A stretch of 64,000 nt of DNA. Origin: Lantana camara. Its lineage: Eukaryota > Streptophyta > Magnoliopsida > Lamiales > Verbenaceae. Below, one piece after another: positions 12,312 to 24,286 of this stretch. Within the stretch, counting starts at the first letter, position 1. Every line of letters starts with the position of its first letter. The notes below the pieces were generated by a model. The model was not told where the DNA came from. It searched no databases and worked only from the letters and a program-made list of their open reading frames with translations. The position numbers and the translations under genes were made by a program. The DNA is taken from contig CM074861.1 of NCBI GenBank assembly GCA_037501455.1, forward strand, positions 35,046,001-35,110,000, given 5' to 3'.

Positions 12312-13495
12312 TGTAACGCCCCGTGTTCTGGCACGTGTAGGTAAGTGATACGTGTGTTTATTTCTTGAGTTATATGATTCTAATTTTCATTTAATTGTTT
12401 AATTGCATTTATAACTTGAAATATTTGTCTAAATTTCATTTGTGTTCCAATTTGAAATGTGAATATATGATTGAACTTGCATGAACCCTATGTCGATTTG
12501 GTGAAATTGTGTGATTTACGTATGTCGAGGGTGTAATTGTAATTTATTTAAAAGTTTTGGACTTGATTGAAAATAAACTTTGGGCTTAATTGTCACTTTT
12601 TGAAAGTTTAGGGACCTATTTGAATAATAGGCCATCCTGAACGGTTTTCCGAATATCTTGAGCTCGGGATCTCGGATTCGAGATCCGTCTTCGCTGTTGA
12701 ACTTGTTTCGACGATTCCTAACCAATAAACTTGACCTCATATCTTTTCGATGTCGTTTGAATTTCTAACGAAGCGAATTTCAGCCAACACAACCCCATAG
12801 CTCAACTTGAATCCGTTTTAATCACCCCCGAACTTGATTCAACCCATACTCGACCTGTTTCTCCACCTAAAGAGTTGAGTCCTTCTCCTTTCTTCCAAAA
12901 ATATCGATCAAACTCAGCTCCAAGAGAAGGAAAGAGAAGCTCCAAGAAAATCTCCATTTTGATCCACCATAATTTGAGCTCAAGATCAACCATCTTCCAA
13001 TCTTCTTTCAAGGTAAGGATTGAAGTGAAATCTCCTCATCTTCATGCATATTTTCATCCATGAAAAGCATGATTTAAGTTAGAGATTCATGAGGGTTAGA
13101 CATGAACATGAATAGTGCAAATTTGAGCTTGATTCTTGGTATGTGATCATTCATGGTATATCTTGTGTTTTTATGCATGAAACATGCTCTATCTAGCTCC
13201 CTTATCATTTCTACGAGCATGGATTAAGTGTTGGTTGCATGATATGAAAGTTGCCATTAAAGGAGCTTCAAGCTCCATGCATGAAACTTGAGTTTTAATG
13301 GAGGATTTCAATTGATATGCATGAATTCTTGTTTAGGAGATTAAAATACATGTTTTTCCCTAAGTTTTGTGATGAATTCTTGGCCTAAGATGGTGTTTAG
13401 TTAGTGGTGGGTGCTTTTGGTTCGAAACAAGGGTGGAAGGTGTGTGTTTGTGTGTGTTGCAGCTGAAATTCGACGAAGATGATGGTGACTGGTAC

Positions 13496-13670
13496 GCGAC
13501 ACGGGCATGTAGTCTTTTGTGCATGAAACATGACACGCCCGTGTCACCCCGTTTTTTCAGCGAAGGAAGCTCTCTGTACCGAGGCACGGGCGTGTCTCAC
13601 TTTCAACTACGGATGAGACACCCCCGTGTCAGAACAGGGGATTTGGCCCTGTACTGAGACATGATCGTGT
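13496..13670. repeat. Palindrome cluster in LTR C (GACACG-CC-CGTGTC type)
   Basis: Best copy TGACACGCCCGTGTCA at 13,531-13,546. Further imperfect copies lie at 13,497, 13,581 (GAGGCACGGGCGTGTCTC), 13,615 (GAGACACCCCCGTGTC) and 13,652. The cluster continued across the LARD insertion into GTGAGCGTGTCTCC at 24,288. Core GACAC/GTGTC is shared with LTR A, but here the middle is C-rich. Confidence 0.8.
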
Positions 13671-13677
13671 TCCCCTT

Positions 13678-13682
13678 TGTAC
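13678..13682. other. Target-site duplication of the LARD, left copy
   Basis: TGTAC, matched exactly by TGTAC at 24,282-24,286 on the far side of the element. Confidence 0.93.
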
Positions 13683-15052
13683 TGTAGCACCCCGCACGTG
13701 AGGCACCATATCCCCCGCACTATGGCTCAACACGAGTAACGAAATGGGAAGTCCGCACCCGTATCAAACCATAGCAAACGGGAGACAAACAAAACAAACC
13801 TCCTAAGCTAGGCGGAACTTAGACCCTGCAAATATAACCAACCAACAAAACATAATGCAGTAGGAAAATTAAAACCAAACACATGCATTAGCCACAGGCC
13901 TGCAGAAATTAAACACATGAACCACAAGTAGACTTGGGCTCCTCAGGCCTCTTTTTAATTCATAACAAAGCCCGGCAAGGGCAATTCAATAACAATCACA
14001 TAAAGATTTAAATTCATAATCTTACAAAGTTGGATCATACATAATTTAAATACATATGTGAGTGCAGAGACTCTTCTAGATTAACTTGACCAACTCAAAG
14101 ACTCAACACAAATCCGCCTAGCTCGAAGCTCCAAAGCCAAACCTGCGCACTAAAAGATTGGGGAGGGAGAGGGTCAGTCTCTAAAAGACTGAGTGAGCAG
14201 GAGTGATACATATATATAAAACATGCACATGCAAGTCATAAATTCCGAGCAAGGTTTTATTTAAAATTAGTTCCCAAAAGGCAAGAGAATGACCAAGCAA
14301 TACTCGGACTTTATGACTAATCACATTAATTCATTACGTTCATAAATCATACATAACATATAGGCTCGGCGAGTGAGCGTGCATCATCTCCAACCAAACT
14401 CCGACTGTGTACGACACATATCGTTAATATTTTAAATAGGTGATCATGCGATATATCATAATACATGCAGCTCATATATCATATCATAAAACATATTTGT
14501 TTGGGCAATCCGTGTCCCGGCCTTCCCGCACGGTGCATATCAATCAAATCATAACATAATCATAATCATAAAATAAGTTCCAACCTTCTTCCTCCGGGTG
14601 ATGGCCGGGTGATCGGCCCGAACCATCCATTCATTGACCATAAGGGGTTACATGACTCCCCAGATAGCACGCAGCTCCCTTTCCCCGCCAATCTCCTGGC
14701 GAGGTCCGGTACCGCCGTTAAACATAAATGGAATCAGCACATGGGATCACCGTCGGCCCTTGCCTCCCCGGATAGCCACATGTACTGAATTCCTGGGCCC
14801 GTGAACATAACATACATGTATAATCTCGCCAACACATATACTTCATACTTAGGATACATACTATAAGAAAATATACCTTACCGGGCAACTCGGCATATGT
14901 TATACACGTACCTCTCCGTGTCATCCTAATTCGTAGCTAGCCTGAAGACACACGGTTTGGAGCATAGCCTCGTTGCAAAACCATTTTAAGCTTATATACG
15001 CCCATATGTATAATTTCAGAAGAATTTACTCAAAGACTCCACTTGTAAAGAT

Positions 15053-15103
<51 letters not shown>
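15053..15103. repeat. (TA)n microsatellite
   Basis: AT dinucleotide run in the LARD 3' LTR; the equivalent run in the 5' LTR is at 21,791-21,842. Confidence 0.95.
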
Positions 15104-15106
<3 letters not shown>

Positions 15107-15913
15107 ATTTTAGGCCAAAACTTGTCACATAAGGGTTATAGGGTTTGTACATAACTAGAACGAAAACACCCTCACCTGGAAGGCCACGAGACATAAAGCA
15201 TAAGTATGGCGGGTGCCTATTCCAATCGGAAGTCTCCGCCCTGGAGACGAACTGTACAAATGAAGAAACAATGTGTCCTTGTGAGAATCGACTCGAAATG
15301 AGACCACATAGACGCACGGCATGCTATACACATGATATGAGATGCATCGGAAGCATAAATCATGTGATGAGGTCATATAATCAAGTACTTCATATTCATA
15401 TGTTTCATATCTTTCATAAATCATATCAAGTAAACCAAGGAATCCAAATAATACATATAACACATAGTATACTATGCATATAGTTCATATAAGCCCTTAT
15501 GAAGAAGTAGGAAGTCATTTAAGGTTTAAATATGAAGCATCAAAGCATACTTGTAACATTTAGATTCGTTTAGGTTCATATTCTTCATATGTCAAGCCAA
15601 ATCAATCCAAGAATTCCAATTAACAAGCATAACACGTCATAAATATGTATACATATCATACAAGTCGTAAAATAAAAGATAGCTAGCAATTAGGGTTCAT
15701 CTTATAAGCAAAAGGTCCAAGCATGCGCACGTTAGGAGCATTGAAGACATATGAAGCCATAATTCGGAAAAGACTCCACGAAGATCACCCAACTTCACAA
15801 CACATAAGATAACATATTATCTGACATGTTAATGAAGTGAATGAGCCAAAAACAATCCAAGGAAGCCATGCAATTTCACGTAGGAAAACTGAATTTTTCA
15901 TGCAAAATGCACA

Positions 15914-16118
15914 GGGTCGCGGCCGCGACCCATTTTCTTCATAAAAATGGTAGCGGCCGCTACCCCCTAATAAAATGCCTGAATTTCCATGAATTTCATA
16001 ATACGTGAGCAAACATGAACAGTGGTCACGGGCGCGACCTGAAATGCAAGTAGATCAGGTCGCGGGCACGACCTGAGAGACACAACCACCACACGCACAC
16101 ACGAGTCGCGGCCGCGAC
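15914..16118. repeat. GC-rich palindrome array in the LARD 3' LTR
   Basis: Five palindromes: GGGTCGCGGCCGCGACCC (15,914-15,931, perfect), GGTAGCGGCCGCTACC (15,949-15,964, perfect), GGTCACGGGCGCGACC (16,024), CAGGTCGCGGGCACGACCTG (16,056) and GTCGCGGCCGCGAC (16,105). The second differs from the first by compensating changes in both arms. They stand out sharply from the AT-rich surroundings. Confidence 0.92.
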
Positions 16119-17512
16119 CTGCTCAAACTGGAGCAGAACGCAGCAAGAAACAGGGCAGAAAAGAGGCCAATCTTTAACCAACATACTCAGCTAAGGAATG
16201 ATCACAAATATGAGATGAAACAACTCCAAAACATCATGCAAACATGCTTTCCAAAGGTTGAAACGTGAGATGAAGGATGAAGTGATCAATTCATATATTT
16301 TCTTCAAAATTCCATTCGTGGCAACTCATTAAACACTTAACCAACATAAAATTCATGATCATGAATATAAAGAGGAAGTTAAAACAATCATTTTCATGCT
16401 TGGAAGCAACCTAAATCACCAAGGAATGAGAGAGATCATCATATTGGCATAAAACCTAACTATTTCTTCATATCTTCAAAATCTCACCCACACATGCTCA
16501 AAATTGGGGATGCATAGCTTAAAATGACACATATTGAATGTACAATACAATCCTAAACTCACCTTGAAGATTAGATGAAAGATGAAAGAGATTTGATCTT
16601 GAATCTCCAAGGTTGGGCATGGTGACGGGATAAAACTGGAGCAGAGAGTTGGGGCTGATATTTCTCCTGTTTGTGAGGGTTATTTCGGTTTAGGGGAATA
16701 AGGATCAGATAGTGGGTTTAACTAGGGTTCCATATCCTCCAACCATGGTTAATTTGGTCAAGGTTTGAATAAGGTATGGCTCTTTTAGTAAAAGGTAATA
16801 GTTTTGACGAACGGTGCATGTTTCGGTTGAATTTCGGGGGTTCAAATGATCTTAGAAAAATATGAGGTTAAGTTTATTGAACCCGAATTTTCGTTACGAG
16901 TTCAACGGAGTTGACGGAACTCGATTCCGAGTTCCCTAGCTCAAGATATCACATACGGAACCAAGGGTGCGCTAAGTGCTCGTTAGCCCCCGGTTTGGTT
17001 CCGAACATACCAAATGAATTTAAAACGCACTCAAACGAATCCGAAAATGTAAAAAGAGCATACGTACACATTCATGACACACATATCTATAACATAATAA
17101 GTTTCCACAAAATTCCGGATTCATTTCATAAGGTAACGGCGCACAACTTGTCATGTAAATACAAATCGTTTCAAGATTTCAAATATTCCAAAATTCAATT
17201 AACATTAAGAATCAATTTAAAGTATTTAATAAAATTATAATAAATGCATATAATGGAAAATTGATGAAAGTGACGATTAGTAACTAGCAGAGGCGATTAA
17301 TTAAGCAATTACATAATTTAAACGCGAAATTACGGAGCACACAAGTTATTCATATTAATTCCAATTCAAATATTGCATATATTTAAATTAATCACTTATT
17401 TAACAATTTAAACAATGAAAATCAATTACAAAAACACTGAAAGCCAATTAATTTTGCGCAATATAGTAAACACATATGCTATTTTAAAATACTGAAAAGT
17501 TGGGGCGTTACA

Positions 17513-17548
17513 ATCTCTCCCCCTTAAAAAGAATCCGTCCTCGGATTC
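17513..17548 (-). promoter_or_regulatory. Polypurine tract and palindrome of the LARD
   Basis: The inverse of ATCTCTCCCCCTT is AAGGGGGAGAGAT, abutting the 3' LTR. GAATCCGTCCTCGGATTC at 17,531-17,548 is a perfect palindrome with 7-bp arms. Confidence 0.9.
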
Positions 17549-17570
17549 ACTACTCGACCGAACAAATAAT

Positions 17571-17704
17571 GAGAGATTCCCCGTCTCTCCTAAACAACAC
17601 AGAGAGAGCCCCGTCTCTCGCAACAATAATGAGAGAGCCCCGTCTCTCGAGCAACAATAAGAGAATCCCCGTCTCTTACACACAACGAGAGCACCCCGTC
17701 TCTC
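17571..17704. repeat. Palindromic minisatellite in the LARD interior
   Basis: Five copies, roughly 29 bp apart, of GAGAGAGCCCCGTCTCTC and variants at 17,571, 17,602, 17,631, 17,661 and 17,687, with spacers rich in CAACAATAA. This is the inverse of the 6,136-6,239 array. Confidence 0.88.
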
Positions 17705-20398
17705 AAACAAAAATAAAAAGCAAGGAAGTCTCCAATACTCCCAAGCAACTCCGTGCAAGCTCATAATTAAAATCACATAAGGCACTCGAAGCAGGTAACA
17801 AATATCACTCACGTTGACTATCCAATACTCCAAGCAAATTGAACATGATAAGAGATCAAAGCACATAACACGTTGAATGCATGTATCATAAATGCTACAA
17901 GTGCCGTTCACCGTAGTTGCATAATTTAGAGCTATGAGTGTTGTTATCCACTGTATGATCTGCCCCGAAATGATTGCAGCATTTGCCTTGTCCTTAATTT
18001 TTTCAATGTGACCTGGTGCAAACATGATAAATCCTTTTCGACCTTTCATCCTTTCCCCTAATCTTCACTCAACGAGGTTAACTCTTAGCACCCGAGCTTT
18101 GATTCCCCGTCTACTATTAGATCATCCATCCCGAATTGAAATCCATAGCTATTTTCCTTTGCCCATATCAAAATCTAACAAACCATCAAAGATGACTACC
18201 CTTTGCGCCCTTAGTAGATCTTTCCCGACCTGAATATACATATGTCACACAATCTCCTACAATCTTCCGTCCAATTTCTTCTTTTATACTCTCTCTAAAC
18301 TTCTATAGTGGAATTTGGTATTCGACCCCTACCATTCCTTAATTGAAGATAACATGTTCTTGATGATCTTTGAAGTCTGATTTAAAACTTTTCAATGCTC
18401 GTCCTTGCCGATTTATTGCTTCTTAAATTTCCTTCCAAACTCATGAAATCAAACTTCATTGACAATAGACTTTTCCATGATAAATTGGAGTCAGTTTCCT
18501 CTTGACAATTCAACTTAGAAATTTTCCCCAACCTCCTTCATATCTCCTTTGTCTTCAACTCGACTTTCATACGCAAAACAATTCAACGAGCTATCTTCTC
18601 CAATCCTCATGAAACCTTCAACCCGAATCTGGTCTCATCTTACTGATCACCCCGTAGAGTTGTCTTATTCATCTTCGCTTGCCAACCTAAAATTCCCGGA
18701 TCTTCCTTAATTACATTTCTGTTATTTTTATTTCTTCGGTTCCGATTTCAAGTCTTGAATTCACCTCCTGGTCATGCTCACCCCCTTAAAATTTCTATCG
18801 TTATATATCGAACTCCATCAAACTTTCTTTCCTCGGAATTCTTGATGGAAGCTTCATTGGGAAGGGCCTTAAATAACATAACAACCCATAGTCTTGGATT
18901 TTCCACCAACTTATCCCTTACTTAAAGTTCGTTATTTCTCGAAGTTACCTTCCTTAACACACGCCATCCCGTTAATTCTTTTCCTCTTAACTCCAATGTA
19001 GCCCGTACGAAGAGATACTTGATGATTAAGATGAAGGAACTTCCTATCAAATAAACACTAAAATGCATGTCGGGTTGAAATGACAATGCATGCGGCACAT
19101 TTTGCAACAATTAATTATGTAGCACATTAGGGCAACGAAATCAGATAGAAATACATGCACGAACCAAAATAAAGAAATAAATAATTGATACAAAATATGA
19201 TGCACGTGCCATGAATGTTTTGAACCTGTCACCAATGTAGTAAGTCGTAAGCTCAGTAGCTTTTCCTCGTTCCTTCAGTCACGAGATTACTTTGACTTGC
19301 TAATCACGCCTTATCTTTCCCATGGTCTGAATCAACCCCTGACTTCATTGACATCCACTGAATTCGCATCTAGATTTCTCCCCAAGAATTATCCTCCAAC
19401 GTTGCCCAAGTTTCCCTTATACAATGAACCCTAATGTAGTTCTAAACCCTACTTCTCATCATCACTGTGATCAAGAATCCCGTGCTTATCCATTACGAGT
19501 GGAGATTAGTGAATAAAACTCGTTTCCCAATTGCTTATACTGGAGCACCTGATTTTCTCCCAATGAGTCTTTGCCTTTCTTTATCCTTCCCACTTGCTGC
19601 TCCATATCTCCCAGTTCAACCTCGCAACACGACAATTCAGCTTGGATTTGGAAGTTAAACTCTCATCCGGCCGAAGATAAAACTGTTAGCATTGTTACCT
19701 ACCACAGGTTTGCATTCATCATGTTGGATTAATTTTATTTAACTCTTTTCAAATTCAGTTTCTTCCCGAACTCGCTTCGGAAACTTAATTTATTCGGAAG
19801 TTCTGCTTCGCCGATTCACCTCACTCGCCAATCATAATTCCTAGCATATCCCGAACCTTCTATCCCGAACTTGAAACCAATTAACTTGATTCACTTAGAA
19901 ACTCATCCTCGATGGCCTTTGTTGCTTATCTTTCGACAATTTATTTTACTTCGAGTCCTCTTAACTATAGCCATGTCAATTCCGAATCGAGACCTTTCTT
20001 ATAGAAACGACTATAACCTCTCAATACTTCTCATTATTCCGGTATATCCCCTAAATCACCCACATTTGAAAGAAGAGCTTGTAGTGAATTGTTGTGATTG
20101 AGAACATTAGTCGTGGTTTGGTGTTGCTTTAGTATCCTACAAATCATATTTCAACTCAATATAAATGCATGCCGGTTAGTAAGTGCATATAACACATAAT
20201 TAGCACCAAGAACACATATTGATGCGCAACACATAAGCTAACAACATCTAAGTTAAACACATTTAACAATATAATTCCATGTCAAATTTCAATAACAAAT
20301 CTCATAATCAATGCAATGAACACATTATCACGTAGTTCCTAAGCCGTACGACCTAGACTGACTCAAGCACGACTCCAGAACACTGATTTTGCAGCCGG

Positions 20399-20410
20399 GT
20401 TCTGATACCA
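20399..20410 (-). promoter_or_regulatory. Primer-binding site of the LARD (initiator Met tRNA type)
   Basis: The minus strand reads TGGTATCAGAAC eight bases inside the 5' LTR end. Ten of the first ten bases match the usual TGGTATCAGAGC site complementary to the 3' end of initiator methionine tRNA. Confidence 0.9.
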
Positions 20411-21788
20411 CTTAAGGATGTAGCACCCCGCACGTGAGGCACCACATCCCCCGCACTATGGCTCAATACGAGTAACGAAATGGGAAGTCCACACCCGTAT
20501 CAAACCATAGCGAACGGGAGACAAACAAAACAAACCTCCTAAGCTAGGCGGAACTTAGACCCTGCAAATATAACCAACCAACAAAACATAATGCAGTAGG
20601 AAAATTAAAACCAAACACATGCATTAGCCACAGGCCTGCAGAAATTAAACACATGAACCACAAGTAGACTTGGGCTCCTCAGGCCTCTTTTTAATTCATA
20701 ACAAAGCCCGGCAAGGGCAATTCAATAACAATCACATAAAGATTTAAATTCATAATCTTACAAAGTTAGATCATACATAATTTAAATACATATGTGAGTG
20801 CAGAGACTCTTCTAGATTAACCTGACCGACTCAAAGACTCAACACAAATCCGCCTAGCTCGAAGCTCCAAAGCCAAACCTGCGCACTAAAAGATTGGGGA
20901 GGGAGAGGGTCAGTCTCTAAAAGACTGAGTGAGCAGGAGTGATACATATATATAAAACATGCACATGCAAGTCATAAATTCCGAGCAAGGTTTTATTTAA
21001 AATTAGTTCCCAAAACGCAAGAGAATGACCAAGCAATACTCGGACTTTATGACTAATCACATTAATTCATTACGTTCATAAATCATACATAACATATAGG
21101 CTCGGCGAGTGAGCGTGCATCATCTCCAACCAAACTCCGACTGTGTACGACACATATCGTTAATATTTTAAATAGGTGATCATGCGATATATCATAATAC
21201 ATACAGCTCATATATCATATCATAAAACATATTCGTTTGGGCAATCCGTGTCTCGGCCTTCCCGCACGGTGCATATCAATCAAATCATAACATAATCATA
21301 ATCATAAAATAAGTTCCAACCTTCTTCCTCCGGGTGATGGCTGGGTGATCGGCCCGAACCATCCATTCATTGACTATAAGGGGTTACATGACTCCCCAGA
21401 TAGCACGCAGCTACCTTTCCCCGCCAATCTCCTGGCGAGGTCCGGTACTGCCGTTAAACATAAATGGAATCAGCACATGGGATCACCGTCGGCCCTTGCC
21501 TCCCCGGATAGCCACATGTACTGAATTCCTGGGCCCGTGAACATAACATACATGTATAATCTCGCCAACACATATACTTCATACTTAGGATACATACTAT
21601 AAGAAAATATACCTTACCGGGCAACTCGGCATATGCTATACACGTACCTCTCCGTGTCATCCTAATTCGTAGCTAGCCTGAAGACACACGGTTTGGAGCA
21701 TAGCCTCGTTGCAAAACCATTTTAAGCTTATATACGCCCATATGTATAATTTCAGAAGAATTTACTCAAAGACTCCACTTGTAAAGAT

Positions 21789-21790
<2 letters not shown>

Positions 21791-21842
<52 letters not shown>
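21791..21842. repeat. (TA)n microsatellite
   Basis: AT run in the LARD 5' LTR, at the same place as 15,053-15,103. Confidence 0.95.
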
Positions 21843-21844
<2 letters not shown>

Positions 21845-22649
21845 ATTAGGCCAAAACTTGTCACACAAGGGTTATAGGGTTTGTACATAACTAGAACGAA
21901 AACACCCTCACCTGGAAGGCCACGAGACATAAAGCATAAGTATGGCGGGTGCCTATTCCAATCGGAAGTCTCCGCCCTGGAGACGAACTGTACAAATGAA
22001 GAAACAATGTGTCCTTGTGAGAATCGACTCGAAATGAGACCACATAGACGCACGGCATGCTATACACATGATATGAGATGCATCGGAAGCATAAATCATG
22101 TGATGAGGTCATATAATGAAGTACTTCATATTCATATGTTTCATATCTTTCATAAATCATATCAAGTAAACCAAGGAATCCAAATAATACATATAACACA
22201 TAGTATACTATGCATATAGTTCATATAAGCCCTTATAAAGAAGTAGGAAGTCATTTAAGGTTTAAATATGAAGCATCAAAGCATACTTGTAACATTTAGA
22301 TTCGTTTAGGTTCATATTCTTCATATGTCAAGCCAAATCAATCCAAGAATTCCAATTAACAAGCATAACACGTCATAAATATGTATACATATCATACAAG
22401 TCGTAAAATAAAAGATAGCTAGCAATTAGGGTTCATCTTATAAGCAAAAGGTCCAAGCATGCGCACATTAGGAGCATTGAAGACATATGAAGCCATAATT
22501 CGGAAAAGACTCCACGAAGATCACCCAACTTCACAACACATAAGATAACATATTATCTGACATGTTAATGAAGTGAATGAGCCAAAAACAATCCAAGGAA
22601 GCCATGCAATTTCACGTAGGAAAACTGAATTTTTCATGCAAAATGCACA

Positions 22650-22888
22650 GGGTCGCGGCCGCGACCCATTTTCTTCATAAAAATGGTAGCGGCCGCTACC
22701 CCCTAATAAAATGCCTGAATTTCCATGAATTTCATAATACGTGAGCAAACATGAACAGTGGTCGCGGGCGCGACCTGAAATGCAAGTAGATCAGGTCGCG
22801 GGCGCGACCTGAGAGACACAACCACCACACGCACACACGAGTCGCGGCCGCGACCAAGATTGTTCTTAGTCCGATCGCGGCCGCGACC
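22650..22888. repeat. GC-rich palindrome array in the LARD 5' LTR
   Basis: Six palindromes, the same five as in the 3' LTR plus GATCGCGGCCGCGACC at 22,873-22,888. The two central copies are GGTCGCGGGCGCGACC here, where the other LTR has CG to CA changes. The extra unit lies between two copies of CGCGGCCGCGACC, so a slippage or recombination deletion in the 3' LTR explains the difference. Confidence 0.9.
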
Positions 22889-24281
22889 TGCTCAAACTGG
22901 AGCAGAACGCAGCAAGAAACAGGGCAGAAACGAGGCCAATCTTTAACCAACATACTCAGCTAAGGAATGATCACAAATATGAGATGAAACAACTCCAAAA
23001 CATCATGCAAACATGCTTTCCAAAGGTTGAAACGTGAGATGAAGGATGAAGTGATCAATTCATATATTTTCTTCAAAATTCCATTCATGGCAACTCATTA
23101 AACACTTAACCAACATAAAATTCATGATCATGAATATAAAGAGGAAGTTAAAACAATCATTTTCATGCTTGGAAGCAACCTAAATCACCAAGGAATGAGA
23201 GAGATCATCATATTGGCATAAAACCTAACTATTTCTTCATATCTTCAAAATCTCACCCACACATGCTCAAAATTGGGGATGCATAGCTTAAAATGACACA
23301 TATTGAATGTACAATACAATCCTAAACTCACCTTGAAGATTAGATGAAAGATGAAAGAGATTTGAGCTTGAATCTCCAAGGTTGGGCATGGTGACGGGAT
23401 GAAACTGGAGCAGAGAGTTGGGGCTGATATTTCTCTTGTTTGTGAGGGTTATTTCGGTTTAGGGGAATAAGGATCAGATAGTGGGTTTAACTAGGGTTCC
23501 ATAGCCTCCATCCATGGTTAATTTGGTCAAGGTTTGAATAAGGTATGGCTCTTTTAGTAAAAGGTAATAGTTTTGACGAACGGTGCATGTTTCGGTTGAA
23601 TTTAGGGGGTTCAAATGATCTTAGAAAAATATGAGGTTAAGTTTATTGAACCTGAATTTTCGTTACGAGTTCAACGGAGTTGACGGAACTCGATTCCGAG
23701 TTCCCTAGCTCAAGATATCACATACGGAACCAAGAGTGCGCTAAGTGCTCGTTAGCCCTCGGTTTGGTTCCAAACATACCAAATGAATTTAAAACGCACT
23801 CAAACGAATCCGAAAACGTAAAACGAGCATACGTACACATTCATGACACACATATCTATAACGTAATAAGTTTCCACAAAATTCCGGATTCATTTCATAA
23901 GGTAAGGGTGCACAACTTGTCATGTAAATACAAATCGTTTCAAGATTTCAAATATTCCAAAATTCAATTAAAATTAAGAATCCATTTAAAGTATTTAATA
24001 AAATTATAACAAATGCATATAATGGAAAATTGATGAAAGTAATGATTAGTAACTAGCAAAGGTGATTAATTAAGCAATTACATAATTTAAACGCGAAATT
24101 ACGGAGCACACAAGTTATTCATATTAATTCCAATTCAAATATTGCATATATTTAAATTAATCACTTATTTAACAATTTAGACAATGAAAATCAATTACAA
24201 AAACACTGAAAGCCAATTAATTTTGCGCAATTTAGTAAACACATATGCTATTTTAAAATACTGAAAAGTTGGGGCGTTACA

Positions 24282-24286
24282 TGTAC
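24282..24286. other. Target-site duplication of the LARD, right copy
   Basis: TGTAC, identical to 13,678-13,682. Confidence 0.93.

Larger units (their letters stand above)
12312..13682 (+). mobile_element. Solo LTR C, left part (interrupted by the LARD)
   Basis: It starts TGTAACGCCCCG with no polypurine tract before it, and its continuation is at 24,287-25,864, giving an LTR of about 2.95 kb. The preceding 5 bp GCAAC (12,307-12,311) and the 5 bp after the right end, ACAAC (25,865-25,869), agree at four of five positions, fitting an aged target duplication. No interior flanks either end, so it is a solo LTR left by recombination between two LTRs. Confidence 0.82.
13683..17512 (-). mobile_element. 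3' LTR of the LARD
   Basis: On the minus strand it runs from TGTAACGCCCC (17,512) to GGGGTGCTACA (13,683). It carries the hairpin (14,174-14,192), a counterpart of the conserved block (about 14,580-14,810), a (TA)n run and the palindrome array. It differs from the other LTR at scattered sites, some of them CG to CA or TG changes in the palindromes, as expected from methylcytosine deamination, and by the loss of one palindrome unit. Confidence 0.93.
17513..20418 (-). mobile_element. Non-coding interior of the LARD
   Basis: Between the LTRs I find no reverse transcriptase, integrase, protease or gag motif in any frame; short open frames are scattered and unsupported. Recognisable parts, in element order, are the primer site (20,399-20,410), about 2.6 kb of unremarkable sequence with a TTTTAAGGGGG stretch (inverse of about 18,780-18,790), a palindromic minisatellite, and the palindrome plus polypurine tract. 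The same order in element B shows the interior is a conserved non-coding unit rather than random decay. Confidence 0.85.
13683..24281 (-). mobile_element. Complete non-autonomous LTR retrotransposon (LARD)
   Basis: A 10.6-kb element with two LTRs of 3,830 and 3,863 bp, TG...CA ends, a perfect 5-bp duplication, a primer site and a polypurine tract, all in minus-strand order (5' LTR at the high end). The 2.9-kb interior shows no gag or pol. Large LTRs with a conserved non-coding interior define LARDs. LTR ends, primer site, polypurine tract and conserved LTR blocks match the Tekay/Del-like element A, so its proteins probably came from that group. The LTR copies are nearly identical by eye, so insertion is recent. 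Confidence 0.93.
20419..24281 (-). mobile_element. 5' LTR of the LARD
   Basis: On the minus strand it runs from TGTAACGCCCC (24,281) to GGGGTGCTACA (20,419). It is 33 bp longer than the other copy, and that difference matches one extra palindrome unit. The right edge abuts the second TGTAC. Confidence 0.93.

Noticed and set aside
15030..15483. Repeated short open frames in both LARD LTRs (for example 15,145-15,483 and 21,881-22,219)
   Set aside because: Present twice only because the LTRs are copies; they overlap on both strands and have no motif.
15914..16118. CRISPR-like array of repeated palindromes
   Set aside because: Plant nuclear DNA, irregular spacing, imperfect repeats and no cas genes; these are LTR-borne palindromes.
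17426..18049. 207-codon minus-strand open frame starting MKGRKGFIMFAPGH
   Set aside because: It crosses the LARD interior, the palindromic minisatellite, the polypurine tract and the LTR edge and shows no retroelement motif; open by chance.
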